45,501 nucleotides of DNA from Kineosporia sp. R_H_3 (GTDB taxonomy: Bacteria > Actinomycetota > Actinomycetes > Actinomycetales > Kineosporiaceae), in contig NZ_MWLL01000195.1 in the NCBI RefSeq assembly GCF_002198675.1, positions 1-45,501 of the forward strand, in the 5' to 3' direction. This document shows positions 31,001 to 39,119 of the stretch, in pieces. Under the pieces are notes generated by a model. That model ran no database searches and was not told where the DNA came from. It worked only from the letters and a program-made list of their open reading frames with translations. The number at the start of each line of letters is the position of its first letter. The first letter of the stretch is position 1. The position numbers and the translations under genes were made by a program.

Positions 31001-33053
31001 GGCCACCGAGACCGGCGCGGACGAGGCCAGCGCAGGCATGGACCTGCGGGCACGCGCGGACGCCGCAGCCGTCGACATCGCCGACGCTGATGCCCGTGCA
31101 CGCCGCGACGCCGGGACACTGCTCGGACTCATAGAGGATGAGACCCGCCTCGCCGCCAGGGCCCGCCTCGACGAGCACCTGGACACGCTCACCGCGGAGG
31201 GCCTCCTCACGGACACCGAGCGCGCCAGGTTCGGTGCAGAGCAAGGCACAGAGCACCTCGCGAAGCTCCTGCGGGCCCACGAGCACGCCGGCGCCGACGC
31301 CCTCGAGCTGCTCCGTGACGGTGTCACGGCCGGGGACTTCACCAAGGTCAACGCCCTGTCTCAGGTCGTCGCCGCTCGCATCGACAAGCGCCACCCGCTG
31401 CCAACGCCCGCCGCCTGGCCCCAGGCCCCGGCCGCCGTGCCGACAGACGCCGCGGTGGAGACGAGCAGCAAGGCCCTCCCAGTCCACGACCAGCGCGCGG
31501 CCTACCTCGAGCAGCTGCACGGCCTTTACGCACATCGTGCCCGTGAGCTCGGGGCCGAGTTCGCCGCCGTGGCCGACGCCGATCCTGCTTCGCTCCCGAA
31601 CTGGGTCACCAGAACGCTCGGCCAGCCGATGCCCACCGACGTCCGTACGGAGGACGGGCAGACGCTCCCTATTGACACGTACGCGTCAACAGGCAGCGCG
31701 GTAGACGTGGAGCGACCGGCAGCGCTGACCCGGGAAGAGTGGACCGCCCGCGTCGGCGCGGTCGCCGCGCAACGCGAGGCGTCCGGATGGACCCACCCCG
31801 ACATAGCGCTCGGCCGCTGCCCCGGCGTCTCCACTCCCGAGAAGCGCGCCGCCTGGCACGCGGCCTACACCGCGGCAGGGATGCCCGAAGAACAGCGCCC
31901 CGAGGCCGAGATGACCGAAGGCCGGCTCCTCGTCCGCGCCCGCGCCGCCGAACGCGCCCGCGCCATCGCCCCGCCCGCCGTCTACGAGGCCCAACGCGAA
32001 CGCCACCGTCTCGCCGACCAGGCCGAGCGCGACTCGGTCCTCGCCCGAGCCCAGAGCCGCCCTGACGACGCAGACCAGCTCGCCGCAGCCGCCGCCGAAC
32101 ACCGCTCCGCCGCCACGCAACTCGACGAAGTCGCCGACGCCAGGGCCCGCTGGCTGCTCCATCACACCGAAACGCTCGCCGCCGGGGACAGCGCGCGGGC
32201 CGAGCTCTATCGCCGAGGCCTCGGTCCCCGCCTCGAGGCAGACCGCACCAGCGCACAGGAGCTCCTGCAGTACCGCGAGTGGCTCGAGGCCGAAGAACGC
32301 GCCCGCATCGAGGATGACGCCCACCGCACCATCACTGAGTCCGATGTCAGCGAGCTCGATGGCGGCGAGGTCCACAGCGCCGAACTCCATGAGGCGGAGG
32401 ACGTGCGCTGGGCTGGGTGGCGTCGCACCGAGGGCCTGCCGCGCGGGGTTACACAGGTCGAGCGGCAGCAGATCATCGATGCCGCCGCCGTCCACGGCCT
32501 TGAGATCGACGTCCAGACACCGGTCGTGCCGGACACCGACGCCGCCAGGACGGACGAGAGCCTTCGCCCGCCGGTCGCCGCAGCCCTGGCCGATATCGAA
32601 CACCTCGCCAGCGCCGGGCTCGGCCGCCCCGGCACCGCCCGCCGAGTCAGCGAACCCCGCACCGGCACCGAGGACGACGCAGGCGGGCCCTCAGCTGTCG
32701 CTTCGTTGACCGCCGGCGCGGCCACCGCGGAAGTTGAGGCCGCGGCGGCCGCCGCGGTGCGAGCCGCCGAGCGCCTGGCTGACGAGGCCAGCCAGAACGC
32801 CGCCGCAACTGCCACCGAGGATCTCGCGGACGACGGTCGCGCTTCCTCCGCTCGCACCGAGGACACTGCTGATGACGGCTCGTGGGACGCGCGTCGGTCC
32901 GCCCAGATCAATGCGGAGAACGACGCCGTCGCCCAGACCGGACGTTGGCACGACGCAGGCGCTGAGGACCACGGCGTGGACTACGGCGCCGACAACGGCA
33001 TCAACGTCGCAGCGTCGTCCGGGGGGCTCGGCGCCGAGGACGGCGTCGCGTAA
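28035..33053 (+). CDS. traI: MobF-family relaxase-helicase (TrwC/TraI/TraA-like)
   Basis: 1,672 residues. The N-terminal TrwC relaxase domain (about 1-300) has the adjacent tyrosines Y24-Y25 in ESYYTGAVGAGEPPGVW and the three-His metal site at H229, H239 and H241 (QLHVHQAV). A RecD/TraI helicase follows, with Walker A GPAGTGKS at about 602-609, Walker B LLVDEASM near 698 and a late motif STAHGAQGRTVDTSH. A long Glu/Arg/Ala-rich helical C-terminus completes it. It nicks oriT, stays linked to the strand and unwinds it. TTG at 28035 is chosen because MobF proteins begin ML-S/T-V/I and GGAAGG lies 9 nt upstream. One palindrome copy (31672) is inside the coding region. Confidence 0.85.
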   Translation: MLSVTPGHSASYLTNQVGAGMESYYTGAVGAGEPPGVWHGKGAEALGLEGEVDADVMSALYERYLDPTDERFTDPETRYGSRTLGNRPKEYRTPDAIVEDRTREYTTEHASTPTPEQIQAWRLEAEKNVSAAAHFYDLTFSPDKSVTVLWTAFTRAAAEADAAGDADTAAGWQWAADQVEDALMDASARALDYVERTAAFTRTGRHGARSVTGHWADTQGLTAARFRQHTSREGDPQLHVHQAVLNKVQTAEGRWLALDGEAVHAARSAAGAIAERALELDLTRRLGIQWEMREDGVGRRVVGVDPQLEDLFSARTRVIGPEAERRLDAFEAMYGRPANAIERATIVKKVTLATRPGKTGFSESPDELNARWHAEASGSVAGGLSGQAHRFRHVLDHAASAARVSAAALDTAGSEVGSDVEQLLADRLAGGPEGPGEGETFSLRAVLAEALEACHGSDGKSTFTRHDLIRQINLALPDDLGALAPGEAERLLEHLADEAMQSADVVQVSGFEVGRVPDSARRADGTADTVNPARIAYATRGHLSAEWAVLRSAGEHGRTALPRFVVEDWLEAQPVGQALSPAQREALLGLATSDAAAAVLVGPAGTGKSFTAAAFDVAWRDLTAQLAEHRNPDVRARYGPGRAVGVAITQAAADVLAEDGVTDSANIAAFLTAQRRLTEGRPLAGDERWRLGPNDVLLVDEASMADTASLNRLQAAADTAGARVVLMGDPHQLGPVGAGGMMRAAIDRNAQTFTLSEVRRFTHDWEATASLRLRDGHADAVTDYDAHGRLIDAGREKDAIAAIARAAAADRLAGKDTVVITSSNEHAAQVAAAVRRHLADVGHVGKASILLDRDGTTAGVGDLVQARRIDRQLGLVNREVYRIDAVDEHGTLTATCTRTSQSHTIPADYAAADLSLAYASTAHGAQGRTVDTSHLLLTPTSDRAGAYVGLTRGRESNTAWAITDTGIPNPDAPTGTTVHTARGLLARALATETGADEASAGMDLRARADAAAVDIADADARARRDAGTLLGLIEDETRLAARARLDEHLDTLTAEGLLTDTERARFGAEQGTEHLAKLLRAHEHAGADALELLRDGVTAGDFTKVNALSQVVAARIDKRHPLPTPAAWPQAPAAVPTDAAVETSSKALPVHDQRAAYLEQLHGLYAHRARELGAEFAAVADADPASLPNWVTRTLGQPMPTDVRTEDGQTLPIDTYASTGSAVDVERPAALTREEWTARVGAVAAQREASGWTHPDIALGRCPGVSTPEKRAAWHAAYTAAGMPEEQRPEAEMTEGRLLVRARAAERARAIAPPAVYEAQRERHRLADQAERDSVLARAQSRPDDADQLAAAAAEHRSAATQLDEVADARARWLLHHTETLAAGDSARAELYRRGLGPRLEADRTSAQELLQYREWLEAEERARIEDDAHRTITESDVSELDGGEVHSAELHEAEDVRWAGWRRTEGLPRGVTQVERQQIIDAAAVHGLEIDVQTPVVPDTDAARTDESLRPPVAAALADIEHLASAGLGRPGTARRVSEPRTGTEDDAGGPSAVASLTAGAATAEVEAAAAAAVRAAERLADEASQNAAATATEDLADDGRASSARTEDTADDGSWDARRSAQINAENDAVAQTGRWHDAGAEDHGVDYGADNGINVAASSGGLGAEDGVA
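31672..31689. repeat. 18-bp palindrome copy 4 (one mismatch, inside relaxase gene)
   Basis: TTGACACGTACGCGTCAA differs at one base from the perfect copies and encodes IDTYAST near residue 1213 of the relaxase, outside its conserved domains. Retention within a coding sequence suggests a DNA-level role beyond promoter control. Confidence 0.65.
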
Positions 33054-33062
33054 ACGGCCGTC
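33039..33062. terminator. Short hairpin between convergent stops
   Basis: GACGGC (33039-33044) and GCCGTC (33057-33062) form a 6-bp stem spanning the 7-nt gap between the convergent relaxase and NERD genes. It could end transcription from both sides; there is no T-run. Confidence 0.3.
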
Positions 33063-34638
33063 AGGTTGACGACGGTGCCGCCGAGGGAGTCGGCGAGGGT
33101 CCCGGCGACAGGCGCCAGGTTGGCGCCGTCGCCGGCCCTGAGCACGACAGGAACCCGACGCCGATTGCGTTCCGTGCCCGGTCTCCGCGACGGTCGCACG
33201 GCTGCCCTCGTAGAGCCATCGGAAGCCGCTTGTCCGGGTCGGCGTACTGCCAGGTCCGTCGAGCCGTGTCCGGATCCGTCAGGCACACCAGGAGGTGCTG
33301 TCCGCGCCGAGCCTTCCGGTCGCCCTTGGTGCAGCTTGCGCCGACCAGTTTCTGCGGCAACGAGACCGGAGCGAGGAACTTGGTCGACGTCGGATCGGGA
33401 CCCGACGTCGCGCCTGAGCGCGGCGTCGGCTCCGCTGTGCGGGTGGCTGAGTCGGCGACCTGATCGGCAAGCGTCGACCCGATGACCTGGCCGAACATCT
33501 CGCCCATCGCGCCCACCAGACCGGTCGCCACAGCAACCAGGAACAGGCCCAGAACCGCCAACCGCGCGACCAGCGACCGCCGACCCATGCCCGGCCGCCC
33601 TCCGGGCCGGCTGTTCCGCCCGGCTGCACGGCCCGAGGGCCGACGACGCACGCTGCCAGATCGCGCACCGGATGATGGCTTCCTCGACGAGCCGCGGCCG
33701 GCAGACACCGCCGCGGCGTGCTCGTGCGCGAGCCGGCGCGCGAGCTCGGCGACCGCGGGGGAGGCCCCGCGTACCGGGAGAACTCCCCACGTGTCCGCGT
33801 CCCGGGACACCGCGAAGAGCGCCTCGACGGCCGCCGAGTCGAGCAGCTCAGGTTGGTTCGACAGCCAGTCGACCAGATGCGCCGCGTCGAGCACCTGCAC
33901 GTCTGTGGGTGCTGCCTTGAAAGTCAGACGCGCACCGACCACCGCGATCACCGGCCGGACGGGCACATCGCGCCCCAGACGCGCCGCGAGCCGTGAGGAG
34001 ACCCTGTCGCCCTCCGCGCGAGCTCGCGCCAGATACGGCTGGAACGTCCCACCGAGGTAGATCGCACCACCGCCCGCCCCGGCCCCGGCGACGTGGACGC
34101 GCTGCCCGCGATGGTGCTTGGTGTTCACGGTGAACACCCCGCCCGGGCCGATCACGAGATGGTCGACGTCCGCCCCGCCGGCCCCCACCCGAACGCTGTG
34201 CAGCACCTGCCACCGGACCGAGTCCAGGCGGGCGAGCTCCAGCGCCAGTTCCTGCTCACCGACGAAGCCCGCAGCGAAGGGCAGCACCCGAGCCCGCTGT
34301 ACCTCTGTCAATGATCCGTCGGGACCTGCCGCGGCGAACACTGCGGCGATCTCCTCGAGCAACGCCGCACCGGGCACCTGAGCGGCCAAGTCGACTCCCT
34401 GCGCCGTCGCCGACGTGGTCGTCGACTCCGCCGCAACGAAGTTGCTGGCGCTCTCGAGCACCGGCAGCTCGCCGAAGCGTGCTAGGGCAGTCTCCAGCTC
34501 GGCCCGGCCGGTGCTCATCCACTCGCTGAGGATCCAGGACTGCTCGCCGGTCGTGACGTCCGCGACCACAGCGGCCGTCCCGTCATCCTGGTAGCCGAAA
34601 ACCCGCGTCGACGAGGAACTCTCCCGGTAGAACCGCAC
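33061..34638 (-). CDS. NERD-domain membrane protein
   Basis: 525 residues from GTG 34638. Residues about 127-235 match the nuclease-related NERD domain: GEQELALELARL, then DVDHLVIGPGGVFTVNTKHH, with the Asp, Glu-like and Lys positions of a PD-(D/E)XK-type core. One membrane helix lies at about 358-377 (ARLAVLGLFLVAVATGLVGA), preceded by an Arg/Ser/Gly-rich linker. The C-terminal 120 residues contain four Cys (ASCTK, LLVCLTD, QPCDRR, LSCSG), which may form disulfides if this part is outside the cell. NERD proteins are frequent on mobile DNA, with nuclease activity proposed for the domain. Transcribed toward the relaxase. Confidence 0.75.
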   Translation of the reverse strand: MRFYRESSSSTRVFGYQDDGTAAVVADVTTGEQSWILSEWMSTGRAELETALARFGELPVLESASNFVAAESTTTSATAQGVDLAAQVPGAALLEEIAAVFAAAGPDGSLTEVQRARVLPFAAGFVGEQELALELARLDSVRWQVLHSVRVGAGGADVDHLVIGPGGVFTVNTKHHRGQRVHVAGAGAGGGAIYLGGTFQPYLARARAEGDRVSSRLAARLGRDVPVRPVIAVVGARLTFKAAPTDVQVLDAAHLVDWLSNQPELLDSAAVEALFAVSRDADTWGVLPVRGASPAVAELARRLAHEHAAAVSAGRGSSRKPSSGARSGSVRRRPSGRAAGRNSRPGGRPGMGRRSLVARLAVLGLFLVAVATGLVGAMGEMFGQVIGSTLADQVADSATRTAEPTPRSGATSGPDPTSTKFLAPVSLPQKLVGASCTKGDRKARRGQHLLVCLTDPDTARRTWQYADPDKRLPMALRGQPCDRRGDRARNAIGVGFLSCSGPATAPTWRLSPGPSPTPSAAPSST

Positions 34639-34755
34639 CTCGTGCCCCCGCGTCTCTCGCCCGCCCCGAGGGCATCGAACCTATGAAACAGAGCGGCGCC
34701 CGTCCCGGGGATGCCTCGAAACCCGGCAGAACAGCCGATTCTCAGATCGTCGGCG

Positions 34756-35214
34756 CTACGCGCTGAAACCGTGCTCGTCACGCCTCGGCGGGCCGTCGAT
34801 CAGTGACGCCGGCAGCGGCACCCACCAGAACGTTCGACGCAGCCCGAGGGAGAACTCCAGCGCGTCGGCGACCCCACCCAGGTAGTACCAATCCGAGGAC
34901 TCGCGCTCGGCTCGGCCGCGACGCGCGATCGTGACCTCCAGCTCGTCGACGAGGCCGTGCTGGGACCGGTCGACGAACCGCTGACCGCTGGTTGGCGACA
35001 CCAGCACCACCCCCAGCACCCAGTGCAATGTGTCCACGGTTCCCGAAGCGACCTGCTGATGTAGTTCGCGGCTCTGCGGCTCGAGGCCGAGCGAGTCCTC
35101 GAACCGGGCGTCCCACTGGATAGCCCTGGCGACGTCGGCCAAGAACCACAGATCAACTTCGTGCTTCAACCAATCTGGCGCGCCAACACTGCCCAGGTAG
35201 CCAGTCGCTGACAT
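34756..35214 (-). CDS. Unrecognised 152-residue protein
   Basis: 152 residues from ATG 35214 with GGAGG about 7 nt upstream. Soluble, rich in Trp and charged residues (WLKHEVDLWFLADVARAIQWDARFEDSLG; DWYYLGGVADALEFSLGLRRTFWWVPL). It is divergent from the DUF262 gene and 117 nt upstream of the NERD gene on the same strand. No family recognised. Confidence 0.55.
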   Translation of the reverse strand: MSATGYLGSVGAPDWLKHEVDLWFLADVARAIQWDARFEDSLGLEPQSRELHQQVASGTVDTLHWVLGVVLVSPTSGQRFVDRSQHGLVDELEVTIARRGRAERESSDWYYLGGVADALEFSLGLRRTFWWVPLPASLIDGPPRRDEHGFSA

Positions 35215-35379
35215 GCGAGCCTCCTATCCGCTGCCTGCTGCTTCAGGCCGTCTGCATTATGTGAGCCGCCTCCGACAACCGTGGCGAGTCGGCCCCCAGA
35301 CATTCGCTGCGGTTGCCGGCAGCGAGTACATCCATGCGAGGACTGCACTAGCGTGAGCCACATCGAGCGAAGGGGAGTC

Positions 35380-37170
35380 ATGGCCAAGTACTCGGTGACG
35401 CAGTCGGCAGTCACGCAACTGCTCTCGGACGTCAAGAGCGACAAGATTGCGATTCCAGAGCTCCAGCGCCCCTTCGTCTGGGACAGCGTCAAGGTCCGTG
35501 ATCTCATGGACTCCCTGTATAAAGGTTATCCCGTTGGATACCTGATTACGTGGCAGTCCGTGGGGGCCAAATTGAAGGGTGGGCAGGTTGCTGCTCACCA
35601 GCAGATCCTCATCGACGGCCAGCAGCGCATCACCGCGCTCCGGGCTGCGGTTGCCGGCCTCAAGGTCATCGACAAGAGATACAAGCAGATCAGGATCATC
35701 ATCGCGTTCAATCCTCTGACGGAGGAGTTCGCGACCGCAACGCCAGTCATTCGCAAGGATCCGCAGTGGATCGCAGACATCAGTGAGTACTTCAACTCTG
35801 ACTCGCCTCTATCGTTCGCCCGGGAGTACCTTGAGCGCAATCCCGGGGTGGACGCGAAACTGTTTGAAACTAGTCTCGCCCGTCTGGGCAGCATTCAGAA
35901 TGCTCAGATCGGAATCATCGGCCTCGCCGATGATCTGGACGTTGAGACTGTGTCGGAGATCTTCATTCGTATCAACTCCAAGGGTGTACCGCTTAGCAGT
36001 GCCGACTTCGCCATGAGCAAGATAGCCACCTATGGTGATCGTGGGCGGAATCTTCGAAAGCTCATCGACTACTTCTGTCACCTGGCCGTCGCTCCCCATG
36101 CGTACAGCGACGTGCTGGAGAACGACACTGAGTTCGCGGCGACCCCATACCTCAAGGCGATCAGTTGGCTGAAGGATGAGGCTGAGGATCTATACGACCC
36201 TCAATACAGCGACATCATTCGAGTAGCTGGGCTTGTCGGCTTCCACAGGGGCAAGGCGTCAAGCATCGTGAGTGAACTTTCAGGCCGTGACCCTGAGACG
36301 CGCAAGGTTGATGAGGAGCGGATCCCACTCGCCTACGACAAGTTGGAGCGGGCCCTGCTGGAGATCGTTCGGAAGTATCATTTCGACAACTTCCTTATGC
36401 TGATCAAGTCGGCAGGGTTCATCACGTCGGGAATGGTCAACTCGCGCAATGCGCTCAACTTCGGCTATGCGCTTTATCTCAGGCTGCGTCAAGACGAGAC
36501 GATGAGCGAGGGAGAGCGAAAGCGTATCGTAAAGCGCTGGTTCGTGATGTCTATGCTGACTGGACGGCACTCAGGCAGTTTTGAGTCGACCTGGGAGCAA
36601 GACATACGCCGTATCGGTGACCAAGGTGCCGCCAACTACCTCAAGCAAGTGGAAGACTCTGAGCTCTCTGACGCGTTCTGGGCCGTGACTCTGCCTGCGG
36701 CATTGGAAACGACTAGTACCGTAAGTCCGTTCTTCCAGACGTTTCTCGCGGCTCAGGTTGTAAACAACGCGCGCGGATTCTTGTCCAAGGCGATCACCGT
36801 GTCCGCCATGACTCAACAGTCCGGCGACATCCATCACATCGTGCCGAAGGATTATCTTCAGAAGAATGGCTTTCCGGATCGAGGCGACTACAACCAGGTC
36901 GCCAACTTCGCACTTACAGAGACGTCGATCAACATCAGCATCAGCAACAGGCCGCCGGCACAGTACATGGCAGAGATGATCGCGCAGGTACAGTCCGGGG
37001 TGCTGTCCCTAGGAGAGATCACCAACGAGGACGATCTTCTCGCAAACCTCGCCGAGAACGCCGTCCCGGAAGATCTGATCAATGTTACGGCTGGAGACTA
37101 CCCAGAGTTTCTGGTTCGTCGTCGCCGCCTGATGGCGGCCATCATTCGCGACTACTACCAGGCGCTGTAG
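35380..37170 (+). CDS. DUF262/GmrS-like protein with C-terminal HNH-type motif
   Basis: 596 residues from ATG 35380 (AGGGGAG just upstream). The N-terminal DUF262 (ParB-like) domain is clear: IPELQRPFVWDSVKVRDLMDSLYKGYPVG at about 25-53 and DGQQRITAL at 79-87, as in GmrS of the GmrSD type IV restriction enzyme, where DGQQR belongs to the nucleotide-hydrolysing site. Near residue 485 is HHIVPKDYL, like the His-rich start of the HNH nuclease of DUF1524/GmrD. Both halves are thus fused in one chain. GmrSD attacks glucosylated-cytosine phage DNA; a similar anti-phage role is inferred. Less G+C rich than the transfer genes. Confidence 0.8.
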   Translation: MAKYSVTQSAVTQLLSDVKSDKIAIPELQRPFVWDSVKVRDLMDSLYKGYPVGYLITWQSVGAKLKGGQVAAHQQILIDGQQRITALRAAVAGLKVIDKRYKQIRIIIAFNPLTEEFATATPVIRKDPQWIADISEYFNSDSPLSFAREYLERNPGVDAKLFETSLARLGSIQNAQIGIIGLADDLDVETVSEIFIRINSKGVPLSSADFAMSKIATYGDRGRNLRKLIDYFCHLAVAPHAYSDVLENDTEFAATPYLKAISWLKDEAEDLYDPQYSDIIRVAGLVGFHRGKASSIVSELSGRDPETRKVDEERIPLAYDKLERALLEIVRKYHFDNFLMLIKSAGFITSGMVNSRNALNFGYALYLRLRQDETMSEGERKRIVKRWFVMSMLTGRHSGSFESTWEQDIRRIGDQGAANYLKQVEDSELSDAFWAVTLPAALETTSTVSPFFQTFLAAQVVNNARGFLSKAITVSAMTQQSGDIHHIVPKDYLQKNGFPDRGDYNQVANFALTETSINISISNRPPAQYMAEMIAQVQSGVLSLGEITNEDDLLANLAENAVPEDLINVTAGDYPEFLVRRRRLMAAIIRDYYQAL

Positions 37171-37359
37171 TGATGAAGGCATCGGTCGCACCTGCGTGAT
37201 CGATGGTGTGGTCGCAGCGGACACGTCAGGCGATGCGATCGGTGCGCGCCAAGGACGCGCGGCTCCCGGCGGTTCTGGGCTGGTCGCGTCCGGAGAAGGT
37301 ACGAGACTCGTGTAGGTGAGCCCCCTGGACTCGGCGCCCGCTCTAGCCTCGGGTGTGTG

Positions 37360-37390
37360 TTGACACGTCTTCGCGGCTGGTGCCTAGCGT
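37360..37390 (+). promoter_or_regulatory. Possible promoter of the DUF726-like gene
   Basis: TTGACA (37360-37365) and TAGCGT (37385-37390) separated by 19 nt lie 14 nt before the GTG start. Transcription would then begin only a few bases before the start codon, giving a nearly leaderless mRNA, common in actinobacteria. The long spacer lowers confidence. Confidence 0.35.
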
Positions 37391-37403
37391 CTGAGGTTCG
37401 ATA

Positions 37404-39026
37404 GTGGCGACCGTCGATTACCGTCCACAAGGGCTCGGCTTCGTGGTGAGGCTGGAGGCCGGGAGTCTCCAGCTATGCGTGGAAGGTCGAGGAGTCGGTG
37501 ACGGCGACTCGCAAGTCTCTGGTGATCCTGAGCTCACTCGGAATGTTGCCCTCATGGCGCTAGCGCTGGGGTTCGCCGCCAACGAGATGGCCTACCGCAG
37601 GTCGCGCGCCGCCGAGAAGCGAGCGAGTCATCGTGCGGCCGCCGACGCGGCAAGGAAGGACCTGCTCGGCCTCGCTGACATGGTCGTCCGATTGGGAGAT
37701 CGCACGGTCACCGCCTGGTGCTCGGGGTGCTTCGAGAAGACGAGCCATCAACACGTCCGTGGCGCCGAGCGTCCGTTCCGCACCTACCTTTGCTGTACGT
37801 GCGGAACGCCGACCGTCAATTGCGGCGTCCCCGGGTGCGCCCACCATGCGACCCTCACGACGAGGGCTCGCGTGAACATGGGCTACTGCGCCGCACATCG
37901 TCACGCGATCCCAGGCTTCGAGAAGATTAGGTCGAAGATCGAGACGCTAGGCGACTCCAAGGACTTCTTGAGCTTCGAAGTCCGTAACGCCGCTCGCATC
38001 ACCAAGATCACAGTAGGGACGCTCGGAACTGCGGCAGTGGTGGCGCCAATGGCGTTCTTTGCCGCCCCGGCCGTCGGCGCAGCGCTGGGGAGCTCGATGC
38101 TGGGCGGGTCGCTAACCGGCGCTGCTGCGACGAGTCATGGTCTCGCGATGCTTGGAGGCGGCGCCGTTGCTTCAGGTGGCCTCGGGATGGCAGGAGGCGC
38201 CGCGGTTGTGACCGCAACAGGTACTGCGCTTGGCGGGGTCCTGGGGGCCACTACCGTGACTGCATACGCGGGCGCAGACCCGTCCTTCGGTATCGAACAG
38301 ATGAGATCAGGGACCGGGAGTCCAGTGGTGTTCGCGACCGGTTTCCTCACCGAAGGACAGGCGGGCTGGAAGGAGTGGCAGCGTCTCGTCGACACTCGGT
38401 ACCCGGACGCACCCGTGTACCAGGTGCACTGGGGTGCGAAGGAACTCAAGCACCTCACAGCGCTCGTTACGTCAAGCACGGTTAAGGCGGCCGTCCATGA
38501 GATCGTCGCCCAAGGTGCTCGACGGGGGAGTAGGAGCTTTGGACTTCCTGGAATCGGCTGGCTGCTGGGCCTTCACGGCGTGGCTACGAATCCTTGGACC
38601 ATCGCGAAAGTAAGGGCCGGGATGACTGGAGCCGCGCTGGCAGACCTGATCTCTCGGAGCGTTGAAGGTCCGTATGTGCTCATGGGGCACAGTCTGGGCG
38701 CCCGAGTCATGGTCACGGCAGCGTTGGCCTTAGGAACCCGATCCGGCCCTTCGCGAATCGAGGCGATGCACCTTCTCGGTGCAGCAGTGGGACGCGACGG
38801 GGATTGGCGATGCCTCGATCAGGCCGTCTCAGGCCATGTATGGAACTACTGGTCCGAGAATGACGGAGTCCTTCGCTGGCTGTATTCGCTCGCTGAGGTG
38901 GGGGAGACCGCGGTGGGTCAGGCCGGATTCAAGTCCAAGTTCGCACGAATCAAAGATCGCAATGTCACTCGCCATGTGTCAGGGCACTCTGCGTACATCT
39001 CGGGGGTCACGCTTCAAGGAGAGTAG
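37404..39026 (+). CDS. DUF726/TMCO4-like alpha/beta hydrolase with Cys-rich N-terminal domain
   Basis: 540 residues. Residues about 107-170 hold several Cys/His pairs (CSGCF, CCTCG, CGVPGCAHH, YCAAHRH) suggesting a zinc-binding domain. Next is a long Gly/Ala-rich hydrophobic part at about 205-290 that may insert into or associate with membrane. The C-terminal hydrolase has the nucleophile elbow GHSLG at 428-432 (Ser430 catalytic) and SPVVFATGFLTEG as the oxyanion-side strand, as in DUF726/TMCO4 proteins. Substrate unknown; a lipid or ester is plausible. It stands between a GmrS-like gene and the integrase, so it is likely cargo, perhaps defence. GTG 37404 start. Confidence 0.7.
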   Translation: MATVDYRPQGLGFVVRLEAGSLQLCVEGRGVGDGDSQVSGDPELTRNVALMALALGFAANEMAYRRSRAAEKRASHRAAADAARKDLLGLADMVVRLGDRTVTAWCSGCFEKTSHQHVRGAERPFRTYLCCTCGTPTVNCGVPGCAHHATLTTRARVNMGYCAAHRHAIPGFEKIRSKIETLGDSKDFLSFEVRNAARITKITVGTLGTAAVVAPMAFFAAPAVGAALGSSMLGGSLTGAAATSHGLAMLGGGAVASGGLGMAGGAAVVTATGTALGGVLGATTVTAYAGADPSFGIEQMRSGTGSPVVFATGFLTEGQAGWKEWQRLVDTRYPDAPVYQVHWGAKELKHLTALVTSSTVKAAVHEIVAQGARRGSRSFGLPGIGWLLGLHGVATNPWTIAKVRAGMTGAALADLISRSVEGPYVLMGHSLGARVMVTAALALGTRSGPSRIEAMHLLGAAVGRDGDWRCLDQAVSGHVWNYWSENDGVLRWLYSLAEVGETAVGQAGFKSKFARIKDRNVTRHVSGHSAYISGVTLQGE

Positions 39027-39119
39027 AGTTGAGCGGTCAGCTCTCGACGCGTGAGGCCGCCGCCGAAATGGACACCGCGTTCACGCAACCAGGGGCACGT
39101 GTTGCAGCGCAGGCCCGCG

